Shown: positions 29,549 through 39,200, numbered from the stretch's first letter. The stretch: 64,000 bases of DNA from Hyphomicrobiales bacterium (GCA_017305635.1 JAFKKF010000006.1:62001-126000); one strand, 5' to 3'. A program made the numbers and translations. The notes: a model not told the origin generated them from the letters alone.

Positions 29549-32500
29549 AATATGTCTTCCTCGCTTTCCACCAGGCTCCATTCATGGACGCGGGCGAGAT
29601 GGTCGTAGGGGCTCTCGTAGCGCGTCTCGAACATCGGCCGCGCCCGCGAGCGATAGGGGTGATCGGCCCTGGCGAAGGCATGGATCAGGTCGCTGAACAG
29701 CGCCCATGAGCGCTCGGCGACGCCGTCGGCCGTCCAGTTCTGCTGCACGGCGCTCTTCACCGGATCGCCGCCGCGATCGGCCTTGCCGATGGCGATCCAG
29801 GCGAGCATCGCGATGCTCGCTCCCTTGAACGCCTCGTCGAAGGCGCCCAGGCGCACCATGGCCGCCTCGAGGCCAAGCTGGGGCGCGAAGCCGACGAGCA
29901 CCTGGGTCGCGGTCGGCGGCGTGCCGGTCTTGTAGTCGATGATGTCGACGGCGCCGTCCTTCCGCCGGTCGATGCGGTCGGCTCGCCCTCGGAGCGTGAA
30001 CTCGCCGGCCGCCGTCGGAACGACGATCCGCCCGTCGATCTCGGCATGGCGGCGCTCGATGCCGGCATCGCGATTGCGCTCCCATTCGATCAGCCAGCGC
30101 GCGATCTTCTCGAAGCGCAGCGTCCAGATGGCGTGGACGTCGGGAAAGTCCGCGATCCCGGCAAAGACCCTGGCACCGATCTCGGCAAGGCGCGCGCCGG
30201 CCGCGCCGTCGAAGGGACCTCTCCATTCCTCTATGAAATCGCCGATCGCCTGGTGCATCAGCGAGCCGCGGAGCGCCGCGTCCGGCGGGCGGCCGGGCGG
30301 ATCGAGCTCCTCCAGCTTCAGGACGTGCCTGGCATAGATGGCGTAGGGGTCGCGGATCAGCGTCTCGATCTCGGTGATCGAGAGGCCCTTCGGCCGCGCC
30401 GCCAGCGGCGGCGTCGGAGCCGGCCGGCGGATAGGGGTCGGGATCGCCGCGCGGTCGAGGTCCTGCGCCAGCCGCACGAAGCGCGCGCCGCGGGCCTGCA
30501 TCGCGGCGAGCGCCGCCGGATCGAGAAGCGCCGCCAGCCGCTGCAGCCAGCGGGATTCCACGGTCGGCGTGCCGCCGCGCTTCTCCGCCCGCGTCAGGAT
30601 CACGCGGGGCGCCGCCGCGGCCTCGACGAAGTCGTGGGCGGCGAGGCCGACCCGCCGCTCCGGCGGCGGCAGGCCGAGCGAAGCGCGCATGGACCGCGAC
30701 AGCCAGGGATCGGTGCGCGTCGCCGCCGGCCAGATGCCTTCGTCGAGGCCCGCCGCGACGAGGAGATCGACCGATTGCAGGCGCGCTTCCAGCGTGCCCC
30801 AGACATGGACCCGCGTCTCGGCGCCGGCCGGCCGCGAGAGCGACACGTCGCCCATCAGCGCGACCAGGAAGGCGGGAAACTCGCCGGGCGCGAGGTCGAG
30901 CGCCTCGCCGTCGCTGACGATGCCGTCGAGCAGGCCGGCAAGCGCGGCGCCGTCCGGGCTTTCCCAGAAGGCGTCGGCGCTTCCGGTATCGTCGGCCGCC
31001 GCCACTTCGAGCGCATCGAGGAAGAGACGCGCGGCATGGGCAGCGGTCAGGCGCGCGTCGCCGGAGAGCGCGGCCTCGAGATCGCCGAGCGCCGCCGTCA
31101 TCGCCGCGACCAGCCGGCCGGCATCGTCCCATTCGAACTCCCGGAGGCGCCGCCGCGCGCGCGGCACGTGCCGCTCGCGACCCTCGACCGCAGCGCGCTC
31201 CGCGGCGAGGGCCGGCGCCAGCGCGGCGAGGCCGCCCGGCACGCGCCGTCCGCGGAAGGTCGCGATCTCCAGCATGCGCGCCGCGCGGCGGCATTCGGCA
31301 TGCTCCATGCCGAAGGCGGCGAGCGGATGCTTCAGCATGGCGAGCAGGCTGACCGGATCACCATCGGCCGACGCCGCTTCCAGCGCCAGCCGGGCGAAGA
31401 TGCCGGCCGGCGCACGGTCGAGCGGCAGCCCGGCCGAATCGTCCGCCGCGATGCCCCAGCGGCCGAGCTCGACCGCAACCCGCCGGGCGAGCGTCCGGTC
31501 GGGCGTCACCAGCGCGACGGTCGCCGCCGGATCTTCCAGCGCCTCGCGCAGCGCGATGGCGATGGCGAGCGCCTCCTCCTGCTCGTTGCGGGCGACGATC
31601 AGGGCGACGCCCTCGACCGGGGACAGATCCGATTGCACCCGCTCGCCGGCCCAGGCATCGGTGGTCGCGGCCGGTCGCAGTGCCTCGGAGAAGAGGCGCA
31701 CCCGTCCGGTGGCATCTCGCGGCGTCTCGCACAGCGTCTCGACCCCGTCCCGGCCGATTCCGAGGGCTTCCAGGAGGCGTTTCAGGCCGGCCTGCGGGTG
31801 GCCTTCGGCGGCGATGTCCCCGCCTATCGCCCGCCAGCCCGCCTCGTCCAGGTCCTGGTCCAGGCCGGGCAGCACCACGGCGCCGTTCGGCAGCCCGGAT
31901 ATCACCTTCAGGAGCGCCGCCGTGGCGGGGATGGATCCGGTGGAACCCGCCGCAATCATTGGCCCGACGGGGGGATAGGCGGCGAGCCGCGCCGCCTCCA
32001 TGCGCACCAGCTTGTCACGCCGCACGGCGGGATCGGCGACGTTTCGCTCGGCAAGGAATGCCGGCCAGGCTTCGCCCGCGATCTTGAGGAAGTCGAGGGT
32101 CACCTGGAAGTAGCGGGCGGCCTCCTCCGGAACGAGATTGCGCAACGATTCCCACGATTTTCCGGCCGTCGCCATGTCGTCCATGAGGTGGCCGAGATCA
32201 CCCGCCAGCCGCGCCGCATCGGCGGCGGAGGCCGGCACCAGCAGCGGCTCGCCGGCCTTCAGGTCGAGGAGCTCGCGCTTCACCGCCCGTCCCCAGGCGA
32301 GCGTCAGCCGGGTCAGGGCCAGACGCCGGGCGAGCGGGGATATGGCGGCGGGCAGAATCAGGCGTTCCGCGCCCTCGCCGGGGGTCGGGGCGAGGAGATG
32401 ATCCTCCTCGTCGACATCCCCGATCGGGCGGATGCGGGGAAGGATGACCGCCTCGCTCCCCAGTCTTTCCGCGAGAATCTCCCGGAACGCGCGAACCGCG

Positions 32501-32649
32501 CGCCGGGTCGGCAGGAGGATGGTCGCGTCGGCAAGCGCCAGCGGATCTTCGAAACGCGGCGAGAAGCGCCCGGAAAGCAGTGCGTCGGCCAGTACTGGCA
32601 GGAACGGCGCGCCTGCGGGGATGGTGAAGACCCTCTGGCGCCCGCTCAT
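29524..32649 (-). CDS. addB: Double-strand break repair protein AddB (alphaproteobacterial type)
   Basis: 1041 residues. The N-terminal part resembles an inactivated helicase (VFTIPAGAPFLPVLADALL; TILLPTRRAVRAFREILAERL; MIAAGSTGSIPATAALLKVI), and the C-terminus is a RecB-like nuclease with LRGRADRIDRRKDG and DIIDYKTGTPPT. It corresponds to the alphaproteobacterial AddB subfamily. It pairs with AddA, directly downstream. It follows murU by 11 bases. Confidence 0.94.
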   Translation of the reverse strand: MSGRQRVFTIPAGAPFLPVLADALLSGRFSPRFEDPLALADATILLPTRRAVRAFREILAERLGSEAVILPRIRPIGDVDEEDHLLAPTPGEGAERLILPAAISPLARRLALTRLTLAWGRAVKRELLDLKAGEPLLVPASAADAARLAGDLGHLMDDMATAGKSWESLRNLVPEEAARYFQVTLDFLKIAGEAWPAFLAERNVADPAVRRDKLVRMEAARLAAYPPVGPMIAAGSTGSIPATAALLKVISGLPNGAVVLPGLDQDLDEAGWRAIGGDIAAEGHPQAGLKRLLEALGIGRDGVETLCETPRDATGRVRLFSEALRPAATTDAWAGERVQSDLSPVEGVALIVARNEQEEALAIAIALREALEDPAATVALVTPDRTLARRVAVELGRWGIAADDSAGLPLDRAPAGIFARLALEAASADGDPVSLLAMLKHPLAAFGMEHAECRRAARMLEIATFRGRRVPGGLAALAPALAAERAAVEGRERHVPRARRRLREFEWDDAGRLVAAMTAALGDLEAALSGDARLTAAHAARLFLDALEVAAADDTGSADAFWESPDGAALAGLLDGIVSDGEALDLAPGEFPAFLVALMGDVSLSRPAGAETRVHVWGTLEARLQSVDLLVAAGLDEGIWPAATRTDPWLSRSMRASLGLPPPERRVGLAAHDFVEAAAAPRVILTRAEKRGGTPTVESRWLQRLAALLDPAALAAMQARGARFVRLAQDLDRAAIPTPIRRPAPTPPLAARPKGLSITEIETLIRDPYAIYARHVLKLEELDPPGRPPDAALRGSLMHQAIGDFIEEWRGPFDGAAGARLAEIGARVFAGIADFPDVHAIWTLRFEKIARWLIEWERNRDAGIERRHAEIDGRIVVPTAAGEFTLRGRADRIDRRKDGAVDIIDYKTGTPPTATQVLVGFAPQLGLEAAMVRLGAFDEAFKGASIAMLAWIAIGKADRGGDPVKSAVQQNWTADGVAERSWALFSDLIHAFARADHPYRSRARPMFETRYESPYDHLARVHEWSLVESEEDILWHAPPKP

Positions 32650-32660
32650 CCGACCCCTTG

Positions 32661-33395
32661 TCAGGCCGCGCTGTCGGCGATGGAAAGCTCGGCCTCCGCG
32701 ATCGCCTCGGGCGTCCCGACATGGAGCCAGGTCCCGTCCATGCGCACGCCGAACAGACGCTCGGCCTCGATGGCCTTGTCGAAGAGGAGGTTCAGGGAGA
32801 AGGCACCGTCGGGCGCGCCCGCGAAAAGGCGCGGATGGACTATCGCGGCGCCGGCATAGGCAAAGGGAACCACTTCCCGCTCCGTGCGGCGGTAGAGGCG
32901 CCCGGCGGGGTCCATGCGGAAGTCCCCGCGCCCCTGATAGCCGATGGAGCGCACGGTCGGAGAAAGGAGGAGGAGGACGTCCATCTTCCGATCATCCCAC
33001 CCGGCGGCCAGCCAGTCGAGATTGGGGCGGGCGCCCTCGATCCAGAAGGAGTCGGAATTGAGCAGATAGAAGGGTTCCTGGCCGATCTCGGGAAGCGCCT
33101 TCACGATGCCGCCGCCGGTATCGAGGAGCTTCGGCCGCTCGTCGGAGATGACGATTTCCGGCCTGCGACGGCGTGCGAGATGGGCGCGGACGAGCTCGGG
33201 AAGGTAGTGGACGTTGACCACCACGCGCGAGACGCCGGCGCGCTCCAGCCGGTCGAGGCCGTGGTCGATGAGCGCCCTGCCGTTCACCTCGATCAGGGGC
33301 TTCGGAATGGTCGCGGTGAGCGGCCGCATGCGCTTGCCGAGGCCCGCGGCAAGCACCATCGCCCGCCTCGGGCGGTCGAGCGTCTTTGGTTTCAT
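32661..33395 (-). CDS. murU: MurU-like nucleotidyltransferase
   Basis: 244 residues from the ATG at 33395, which overlaps the stop of the upstream gene (TGATG). The nucleotidyltransferase signature is AMVLAAGLGKRMRPLT with PKPLIEVNGRALIDH. LLDTGGGIVKALPEIG, FYLLNSDSFW, YQGRGDFRMDPAG and TWLHVGTPEAIAEAE closely follow the MurNAc-1-phosphate uridylyltransferase MurU of Pseudomonas. Coupled to an AmgK-like kinase domain, it would complete recycling of MurNAc to UDP-MurNAc without going through GlcNAc. A mannose-1-phosphate guanylyltransferase role is the alternative. Confidence 0.85.
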   Translation of the reverse strand: MKPKTLDRPRRAMVLAAGLGKRMRPLTATIPKPLIEVNGRALIDHGLDRLERAGVSRVVVNVHYLPELVRAHLARRRRPEIVISDERPKLLDTGGGIVKALPEIGQEPFYLLNSDSFWIEGARPNLDWLAAGWDDRKMDVLLLLSPTVRSIGYQGRGDFRMDPAGRLYRRTEREVVPFAYAGAAIVHPRLFAGAPDGAFSLNLLFDKAIEAERLFGVRMDGTWLHVGTPEAIAEAELSIADSAA

Positions 33396-34891
33396 CAGGC
33401 GTCCGGCTTTTCGGTCGAGGGCAGGTATTTTCGACACCAGAGCGCGTAGCCCTTCAGGGCCGGGTGGGCAAGGCTTCTACCGAGATATTCACGCAAGCGT
33501 GGTATGTGCTTCAGATAGAGCGGCCGCCCATGGGCGGCGAGGCGGGCGAAAACGCCGAGAATCTTGGTGTTCCGGTGGGCGGCGAGGATGGCATAGGCCT
33601 CCTCGAAAGCCTTGGAATCGAAGGCCGGAGCGGCCGCACGGCGCAGTGCGACATAGTGCCGAAACACCTCGGATTCGAGCGTGAGAGGGACTGAGACGCG
33701 TGCATCCTGGCAGAGAGACGCCACGTCATAGGCGGACGGCCCGACCATGGTGTCCTGGTAGTCGATGATGCCGACCCGGGCGGTACCATCCCGGTCCGCC
33801 AGCCAGTGGATATTGGGGGAATGGTAGTCGAGGAGGACCCAGTTCTTCTCGGCATCGCGGAGGCGGCCGATCAGGTCCGCCCAGAGGGCGACGAATTCGG
33901 CCCGGCCCCCGGCGGAGATCGGTGCACTGGTGACATGGGGAACGTACCAGTCGGGCAGGAACTCGGCCTCGACCGCAAAGGCGGCATCGCCATAGGGCGG
34001 GAGCGTGTGGCTGCCGCCACCGGGCAGGGGCAGGACCGATGGCCGCGGCTCGGCATGGATGCGCGCCAGTACCGCGGCGGATTCGAGATAGCGCTCGCGG
34101 ATCGGTGTGCCGTGATCGTCATGGAGCCAGTCGCGTGGGAATTCCTCGAGAAGCAGGAAGCCCGCGTCCATGTCGGCGGCGAGCACCGCCGGCGCCGAAA
34201 GGCCGAGTGCGCGGAGCGCCTCGCCGATGGCGACGAAGGCGCGCACGTCACGGGCGCGATGGCCGGCGCGCGGGTCGCGCGGCGCATTGGCCGGGGCCGG
34301 CGCCCAGTCCATGAGCACGGCATGGCGCGAGCCCGACGCGACGCGCTCATAGACCCGCGTCGAGGCGTCGCCCTGGAGATGCCGGCGGGTGGCGCCGGCC
34401 CAGCCCGACCCATCGAGGAAGGCGCGCACCGAAAGTGATCGCGCGAGGCGCGACGCCCAGCCTTCGCCCGCCGAGAGGATGGCGCGACGGCCGCTGCCGG
34501 CGATCCGCAATTCGATATCGAGAAGGTCGCCGGCAAGCCGCCCTTCGGCGCGCTCCGGCCATTCGACCAGCGCGGCGCCCTCGGCGACGGCGTCGTCGAA
34601 GCCGATCTCGTCGAGCTCGCCCGCGTCCGACAGGCGGTAGAGGTCGAAATGGGCGACGGTCACGCGTCCGGGATAGGTCTGGACCAGCGTGAAGGTCGGG
34701 CTCGGCACTTCCAGCGCGGGATCGTCGGCAATGGCGCGGATGAGGGCACGGGCGAAGGTGGTCTTGCCGGCGCCAAGGCCCCCGCGCAACGTGACGACGT
34801 CGCCGGGACGGAGGCGCGCGGCAATATCCTCGGCGAGGGCCGCGGTGGCGTCTTCGTCCGGCAGGTCGATGGTGACTGCTGCGACGGTCAC
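33395..34891 (-). CDS. tsaE: Bifunctional TsaE ATPase / AmgK-like phosphotransferase fusion
   Basis: 498 residues from a GTG at 34891. Residues 1 to about 150 are TsaE, the ATPase of the tRNA t6A37 complex: Walker A LRGGLGAGKTTFARALI, SPTFTLVQTYPG, HFDLYRL and VEWPERAEG. Residues from about 155 are an APH-type kinase: GDASTRVYERV, LLLEEFPRDWL, the catalytic loop LLDYHSPNIHWL and the metal-binding IIDYQDTMVGPSAYD. AmgK phosphorylates MurNAc and GlcNAc at the anomeric carbon. The continuous frame and TsaE-AmgK order are a real fusion, known in Rhizobiales. It lies 12 bases after divL. Confidence 0.92.
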   Translation of the reverse strand: MTVAAVTIDLPDEDATAALAEDIAARLRPGDVVTLRGGLGAGKTTFARALIRAIADDPALEVPSPTFTLVQTYPGRVTVAHFDLYRLSDAGELDEIGFDDAVAEGAALVEWPERAEGRLAGDLLDIELRIAGSGRRAILSAGEGWASRLARSLSVRAFLDGSGWAGATRRHLQGDASTRVYERVASGSRHAVLMDWAPAPANAPRDPRAGHRARDVRAFVAIGEALRALGLSAPAVLAADMDAGFLLLEEFPRDWLHDDHGTPIRERYLESAAVLARIHAEPRPSVLPLPGGGSHTLPPYGDAAFAVEAEFLPDWYVPHVTSAPISAGGRAEFVALWADLIGRLRDAEKNWVLLDYHSPNIHWLADRDGTARVGIIDYQDTMVGPSAYDVASLCQDARVSVPLTLESEVFRHYVALRRAAAPAFDSKAFEEAYAILAAHRNTKILGVFARLAAHGRPLYLKHIPRLREYLGRSLAHPALKGYALWCRKYLPSTEKPDA

Positions 34892-34903
34892 GGCGCGGTG
34901 CGC

Positions 34904-37393
34904 CTATTCGGCCGCCGCGGCGATGATGCCCGGCCGGGCGGGCAGGCGGACGCGCACGGTGGCGCCCCGGCCCTCCTCCGACTGGATGTCGACGGTGCCG
35001 CCATGGAGCTCGGCAAAGCTCCGGACGATGGACAGGCCGAGGCCGGCTCCGCCCCGCCCCTCGCCACGCGCCCGGCTGGCAAAGGGATCGAAGACGGCGC
35101 CGAGGAAGTCGGTCGGGATGCCCGGCCCTTCGTCGGCGACGGTGAACTCGACGATGCCGTCGCCGCGCCGCGCCGCGATGAGGACGCGACCGTTCTTGCG
35201 GGAGAATTCGACGGCATTGGCGAGGAGGTTGAAGAGGATCTGGCGGATGCGCTTGGCATCGCCGATGAAGCTGCCGATGCCGCGCGGAATGTCGCGGCGC
35301 AATTCGAGCTGGCCTTCGGCGATGCGGTCCTTCACGCCCTCGACCGCGGCATCGACGGTGGCGGCGATATCGACCTCGGACAGGTCGAGCTCCATGATGC
35401 CGGCATCGATCGTCGCAAGGTCGAGGATGTCGTTGACGATGGCGAGCAGCGCCGTGCTCGACGACATGACGTAGCCGACATATTCGCGCTGGCGGTCGTT
35501 GAGCGCGCCGACGCGGGTATCGGCGAGGAGCTGGGTGAAGCCGATGATGTTGGTGAGCGGCGAGCGCAGCTCGTACGAGACGTGGTGGATGAAGGCGTTC
35601 TTCATCGCATCGGCGGCCTCGAGCGCCTCGTTGCGCTCGACCAGTGCGCGAGCGACGCGCTCGGTATCGGTGACGTCGACGAAGGTGACCATGGTCTGGC
35701 CGTCGGGAAGCGGTACGGTTGCATAGTCGATGACGCGGCCATCGGACCGTTCCATGCGGCCGGCGGCATTGGAGCGCGTCTCGTCGAGGCCGGCGACGCT
35801 CGCCGTGAAGCGGGTCCAGGCCTCGGCATCATCGCCCTGCTGGCGGCAGGCGGCGACGATCTCGGCGACGTGCGGGTTGCGGGTCACCAGCCCCGCAGGC
35901 AGGTTCCAGATGCGCGCGAAGGACGGGTTCTGCAGCCTCAGCCGACCATCCGACCCGAAGACGGCGACGCCTTCGGCGAGATGGTCGATGGTCTCGCCCT
36001 GGACCTGGATGAGCGAATTGTAGCGGCTCTCGAGGTCGAGCCGCTCGGTGACGTTCTCATAGACCCAGGTCATGCCGCCCTGCGGATTGGGATTGGCGAT
36101 GACGCGGAGCGTCTTGCCGTCGGGCAGGTGCCACCAGTGCTCGCGGGTCTCGAGCGAGCGGTAGGCGGAAAGGAGGTCGGCACGCCAGGTGCGGAAGTCG
36201 GCCTGCTCGGGAAGCTTGCGCTCCGCGCGGAGGCGATCGAGGACGACGTTCTCCTCGGGCCGCGAGGCGATGAAGGCGGGGTCGAAATCGAAAAGGGCGC
36301 GATAGGCGGCGTTGCAGGATTTCAGCCGGCGGTCGGGGCCGAAGATGGCGACGGCGGTGGTGAGCTGGTCGAGGGTGCGGGCGTTGAAATCGACCTCGCG
36401 GCGGAGGGCTGCCTCGGCCGCTTCGATGGCGGTGACGTCGGAGGCGATGCCGGCGCTGCCATTCTCGGAGGCGATGTCTACCACATCGAAGATGCGGCGG
36501 GCACCGGCGACGATGGCCGGCAGCCGCTTCAGGAACACCGGATCCTCGCGATGCGAGGCCTCGACCATGCCGCGGGCGGCACTGTCGAGGAGCTCGAGTT
36601 CGCCTTCGACGGCAACCTCCGAATCGGCCGCCTCGACCGCCCGGGCATAGGCGGTATTGACCCAGGAGAGGCGGCCTTCGTGGTCGCGCAGCCAGATCGG
36701 CATGGGGGCGGCCGACAGCGTCGCCTTGAGCGTCTCCACCTCGGCGACGAGCAGGTCGTAGCGGGTCTCGACCTCGGCGCGGGCAAGGCGATCGCCCGAC
36801 AGGTCGCGGAAGCGGGCGACGGCATGGGCGCCAACCGTACGGCCGGAGGCCTCGATCAGCCGCCCGGCCGTGGTGACGAGGGTGACGGCGAAGGGCTCGC
36901 CGGCCTCGCGCAGACTGGCGATGGCCCGGTCGAGGAGGCCCGCCGATTCGGGCTGCAGCCATGTCCCGAATGCCAGGAAGGCGGCGCGTTCGGCCGGCAC
37001 GCCGACGGCGGCATCGAGCTGCCCGGCGACGAGCGGCGGCTCGCCGGGCGTGGCCCAGGCGACGAGGCGCTGCTCGGCGCCCTCGACCAGCGCCTCGGCG
37101 CGTTCGGCCGAGACCTTGAGGCCGGCGAGCTGGGAGCGCAGGTCGACGTTCTCGACCTCGGCGCGATTGCGGGCGCGCATGAGGGCGATGGAGCTCAGCA
37201 CCGCGAAGGTGATCGCGCCGACGAGGGTGGCGAGCAGGACGACCTGTCCGCCATTGACCGAATCAATGAAGAGGCCGGACGGGTCGGCGTGGGCCGCCCC
37301 GGGCAGCGCGACGGAGGTCAGGAGCGCGGATATAGTTATGGCCTTGCGGCGAAAGGCCCGAATCGAATCCGTTTTCCCGCCATGGCTCCGCAT
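34904..37393 (-). CDS. divL: DivL-type PAS sensor pseudokinase (Tyr replaces the phospho-acceptor His)
   Basis: 829 residues from the ATG at 37393 (GGAAGGG upstream). An N-terminal hydrophobic segment ending SVALPGAAHA and a second helix (QVVLLATLVGAITFAVLSSI) anchor it in the membrane. Several PAS domains follow (e.g. PIWLRDHEGRLSWVNTAYA; AVAIFGPDRRLKSCNAAYR; GVAVFGSDGRLRLQNPSFA). The dimerisation box reads HHVSYELRSPLTNIIGF: the usual phospho-acceptor His is Tyr607. The ATP domain is intact (NLLANAVEFS, VADEGPGIP, GGAGLGLSIVRSF). This is the hallmark of DivL, which controls the CckA-CtrA cell-cycle relay in Caulobacter. Gene context next to ahcY agrees with Agrobacterium. Confidence 0.9.
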   Translation of the reverse strand: MRSHGGKTDSIRAFRRKAITISALLTSVALPGAAHADPSGLFIDSVNGGQVVLLATLVGAITFAVLSSIALMRARNRAEVENVDLRSQLAGLKVSAERAEALVEGAEQRLVAWATPGEPPLVAGQLDAAVGVPAERAAFLAFGTWLQPESAGLLDRAIASLREAGEPFAVTLVTTAGRLIEASGRTVGAHAVARFRDLSGDRLARAEVETRYDLLVAEVETLKATLSAAPMPIWLRDHEGRLSWVNTAYARAVEAADSEVAVEGELELLDSAARGMVEASHREDPVFLKRLPAIVAGARRIFDVVDIASENGSAGIASDVTAIEAAEAALRREVDFNARTLDQLTTAVAIFGPDRRLKSCNAAYRALFDFDPAFIASRPEENVVLDRLRAERKLPEQADFRTWRADLLSAYRSLETREHWWHLPDGKTLRVIANPNPQGGMTWVYENVTERLDLESRYNSLIQVQGETIDHLAEGVAVFGSDGRLRLQNPSFARIWNLPAGLVTRNPHVAEIVAACRQQGDDAEAWTRFTASVAGLDETRSNAAGRMERSDGRVIDYATVPLPDGQTMVTFVDVTDTERVARALVERNEALEAADAMKNAFIHHVSYELRSPLTNIIGFTQLLADTRVGALNDRQREYVGYVMSSSTALLAIVNDILDLATIDAGIMELDLSEVDIAATVDAAVEGVKDRIAEGQLELRRDIPRGIGSFIGDAKRIRQILFNLLANAVEFSRKNGRVLIAARRGDGIVEFTVADEGPGIPTDFLGAVFDPFASRARGEGRGGAGLGLSIVRSFAELHGGTVDIQSEEGRGATVRVRLPARPGIIAAAAE

Positions 37394-37698
37394 GCCACAG
37401 GCCCTTCCGCCGCCCGCCCCAAGCTCAAGGGATTCTACGCGACCGCGGCGGCCCATACCCCCGAGCCCGCCTCGCGAATCACCCTACTCTAGACGCTGGC
37501 GGAATCGCGTGGGAAGCGGCCGCGCGAAGAAAATGGGCAGCGGTTTGAAATCAAGGGGATGGGAGTCTGGTCGGCACCCGTTCGGCGCCCCCTCCCCCGC
37601 TTCGCAGGGGAGGAACGCGGCGGCACCGTTTTGCGCGACCCGGTTGCTCCCCCGTAAACGGGGGAGCTGTCAGCACCCAAGTCGGCGCGCCACGGTCC
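37394..37698. other. divL-ahcY intergenic region with two REP-like hairpins
   Basis: About 305 bases with no supported gene. It holds two hairpins: arms CCTCCCC and GGGGAGG at 37591-37613, and a perfect 9-bp stem GCTCCCCCG/CGGGGGAGC with loop TAAA at 37646-37667. Neither has a following T-run on the minus strand. The promoter of divL probably lies at 37400-37560. Confidence 0.6.
37591..37667. repeat. Paired C-rich palindromes downstream of ahcY
   Basis: Two hairpins of similar composition (CTCCCC...GGGGAG) separated by 32 bases resemble the pair between trpB and trpA in design, but not base for base. They lie between the ahcY stop (37699) and divL on the same strand. Confidence 0.65.
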
Positions 37699-39102
37699 TC
37701 AATACCGGTACGTGTCCGGCTTGAACGGGCCTTCCTGCTTCACCCCGATATAGCCCGCCTGCTTGTCGCTCAGCTCGCTGAGGTTGGCGCCGACCTTCTT
37801 CAGGTGAAGGCGGGCGACGCGCTCGTCGAGGTGCTTCGGCAGGACGTAGACCTGCTTCTCGTACTTGCCGGGCTTGGTGAAGAGCTCGATCTGGGCGAGC
37901 GTCTGGTTGGTGAAGCTCGCCGACATGACGAAGCTCGGATGGCCCATGGCATTGCCGAGATTCACCAGCCGCCCCTCGGAGAGGAGGATGATGCGCTTGC
38001 CGGAGGCGAGCTCGATCTCGTCGACCTGCGGCTTGACGTTGTTCCACTTGTAGTTGCGGAGCGCGGCGACCTGGATCTCGCTGTCGAAGTGGCCGATGTT
38101 GCACACGATCGCGCGATCCTTCATGGCGCGCATGTGCTCGATGGTGATGACGTCGACATTGCCGGTGGCGGTGACGAAGATGTCGGCGCGCGGCGCGGCC
38201 TCCTCCATGGTCACCACCTCGTAGCCTTCCATCGCCGCCTGCAGGGCGCAGATCGGATCGACCTCGGAAACCATGACGCGGCAGCCGGCCTGGCGGAGCG
38301 AGGCGGCGGAGCCCTTGCCGACATCGCCATAGCCGGCAACCATGGCGATCTTGCCGGCCATCATCACGTCGGTGCCGCGGCGGATGCCGTCGACCAGCGA
38401 TTCACGGCAGCCGTAGAGGTTGTCGAACTTCGACTTGGTGACCGAGTCGTTGACGTTGATGGCGGGGAAGAGGAGCGTGCCCTTCTTCGCCATCTCGTAA
38501 AGGCGGTGGACGCCGGTCGTGGTCTCCTCGGTGACCCCGCGGATGGCGGTGGCGTTCTTCGTGTACCAGCCGGGCTGCTCCTTCATCCTCTTCTTGATGG
38601 CGGCGAAGAGGACCTCGGCTTCCTCGCTGTCCGGCTTCTCGAGAAAGGCGACATCGCCCTTCTCGGCGCGCAGACCGAGATGCATCAGCATGGTGGCGTC
38701 GCCGCCATCGTCGAGGATCATGTTGGGCGTGCCGCCGTCAGCCCATTCGAAGATGCGGTGGGTATATTCCCAGTAGTCCTCGAGGCTCTCGCCCTTGATG
38801 GCGAAGACCGGCGTGTCGGCGGCGGCTATCGCCGCGGCGGCGTGGTCCTGGGTCGAGTAGATGTTGCAGGAGGCCCAGCGGACGTCGGCACCGAGCGCCT
38901 TCAGGGTCTCGATGAGCACGGCCGTCTGGATGGTCATGTGGAGCGAGCCGGCGATGCGGGCGCCCTTCAGGGGCTGCTGGGGGCCGTATTCCTCGCGCGT
39001 CGCCATGAGGCCGGGCATCTCGGTCTCGGCGATCGAAATCTCCTTGCGGCCCCAGTCGGCGAGGCCGATGTCCTTGACGACGTAGTCCTTGGCGGCGGGC
39101 AT
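37699..39102 (-). CDS. ahcY: S-adenosylhomocysteinase
   Basis: 467 residues, the long bacterial form. It splits S-adenosylhomocysteine to adenosine and homocysteine with bound NAD, keeping methyltransferases active. [17 protein letters not shown] at the start, [53 protein letters not shown], the NAD loop [15 protein letters not shown] and the C-terminal FKPDTYRY are diagnostic. A good ribosome site (GAGGAGAGAG) precedes the ATG. An AT-rich palindrome lies 76 bases upstream of the start, a likely operator. Confidence 0.97.
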   Translation of the reverse strand: MPAAKDYVVKDIGLADWGRKEISIAETEMPGLMATREEYGPQQPLKGARIAGSLHMTIQTAVLIETLKALGADVRWASCNIYSTQDHAAAAIAAADTPVFAIKGESLEDYWEYTHRIFEWADGGTPNMILDDGGDATMLMHLGLRAEKGDVAFLEKPDSEEAEVLFAAIKKRMKEQPGWYTKNATAIRGVTEETTTGVHRLYEMAKKGTLLFPAINVNDSVTKSKFDNLYGCRESLVDGIRRGTDVMMAGKIAMVAGYGDVGKGSAASLRQAGCRVMVSEVDPICALQAAMEGYEVVTMEEAAPRADIFVTATGNVDVITIEHMRAMKDRAIVCNIGHFDSEIQVAALRNYKWNNVKPQVDEIELASGKRIILLSEGRLVNLGNAMGHPSFVMSASFTNQTLAQIELFTKPGKYEKQVYVLPKHLDERVARLHLKKVGANLSELSDKQAGYIGVKQEGPFKPDTYRY

Positions 39103-39169
39103 GCTGCTCTCTCCTCGCGGGCGGGCGGAAATGGTCGCGGGGTTATAGAGCGGCCGTCGCTGCCGGGCA

Positions 39170-39200
39170 ATAAGGATATAAAGATTTCTTTATGTGATTT
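39170..39200 (-). promoter_or_regulatory. Putative ahcY operator (ATAAAG-N4-CTTTAT)
   Basis: A perfect inverted repeat, arms ATAAAG and CTTTAT around ATTT (39178-39193), sits in the only AT-rich stretch of the divergent region. It resembles, from memory, the site proposed for the SAH/SAM-responsive ArsR-type repressors SahR/SamR upstream of methionine-cycle genes. No such regulator is encoded here. Confidence 0.5.

Noticed and set aside
27086-32859. Two long plus-strand frames (27086-29608 and 30046-32859) opposite addA and addB
   Set aside because: Both lie entirely over helicase/nuclease genes with motifs in order; no start site or family signature on the plus strand.
34649-37492. 947-codon plus-strand frame opposite divL and tsaE
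   Set aside because: It is an antisense shadow of PAS and kinase domains.
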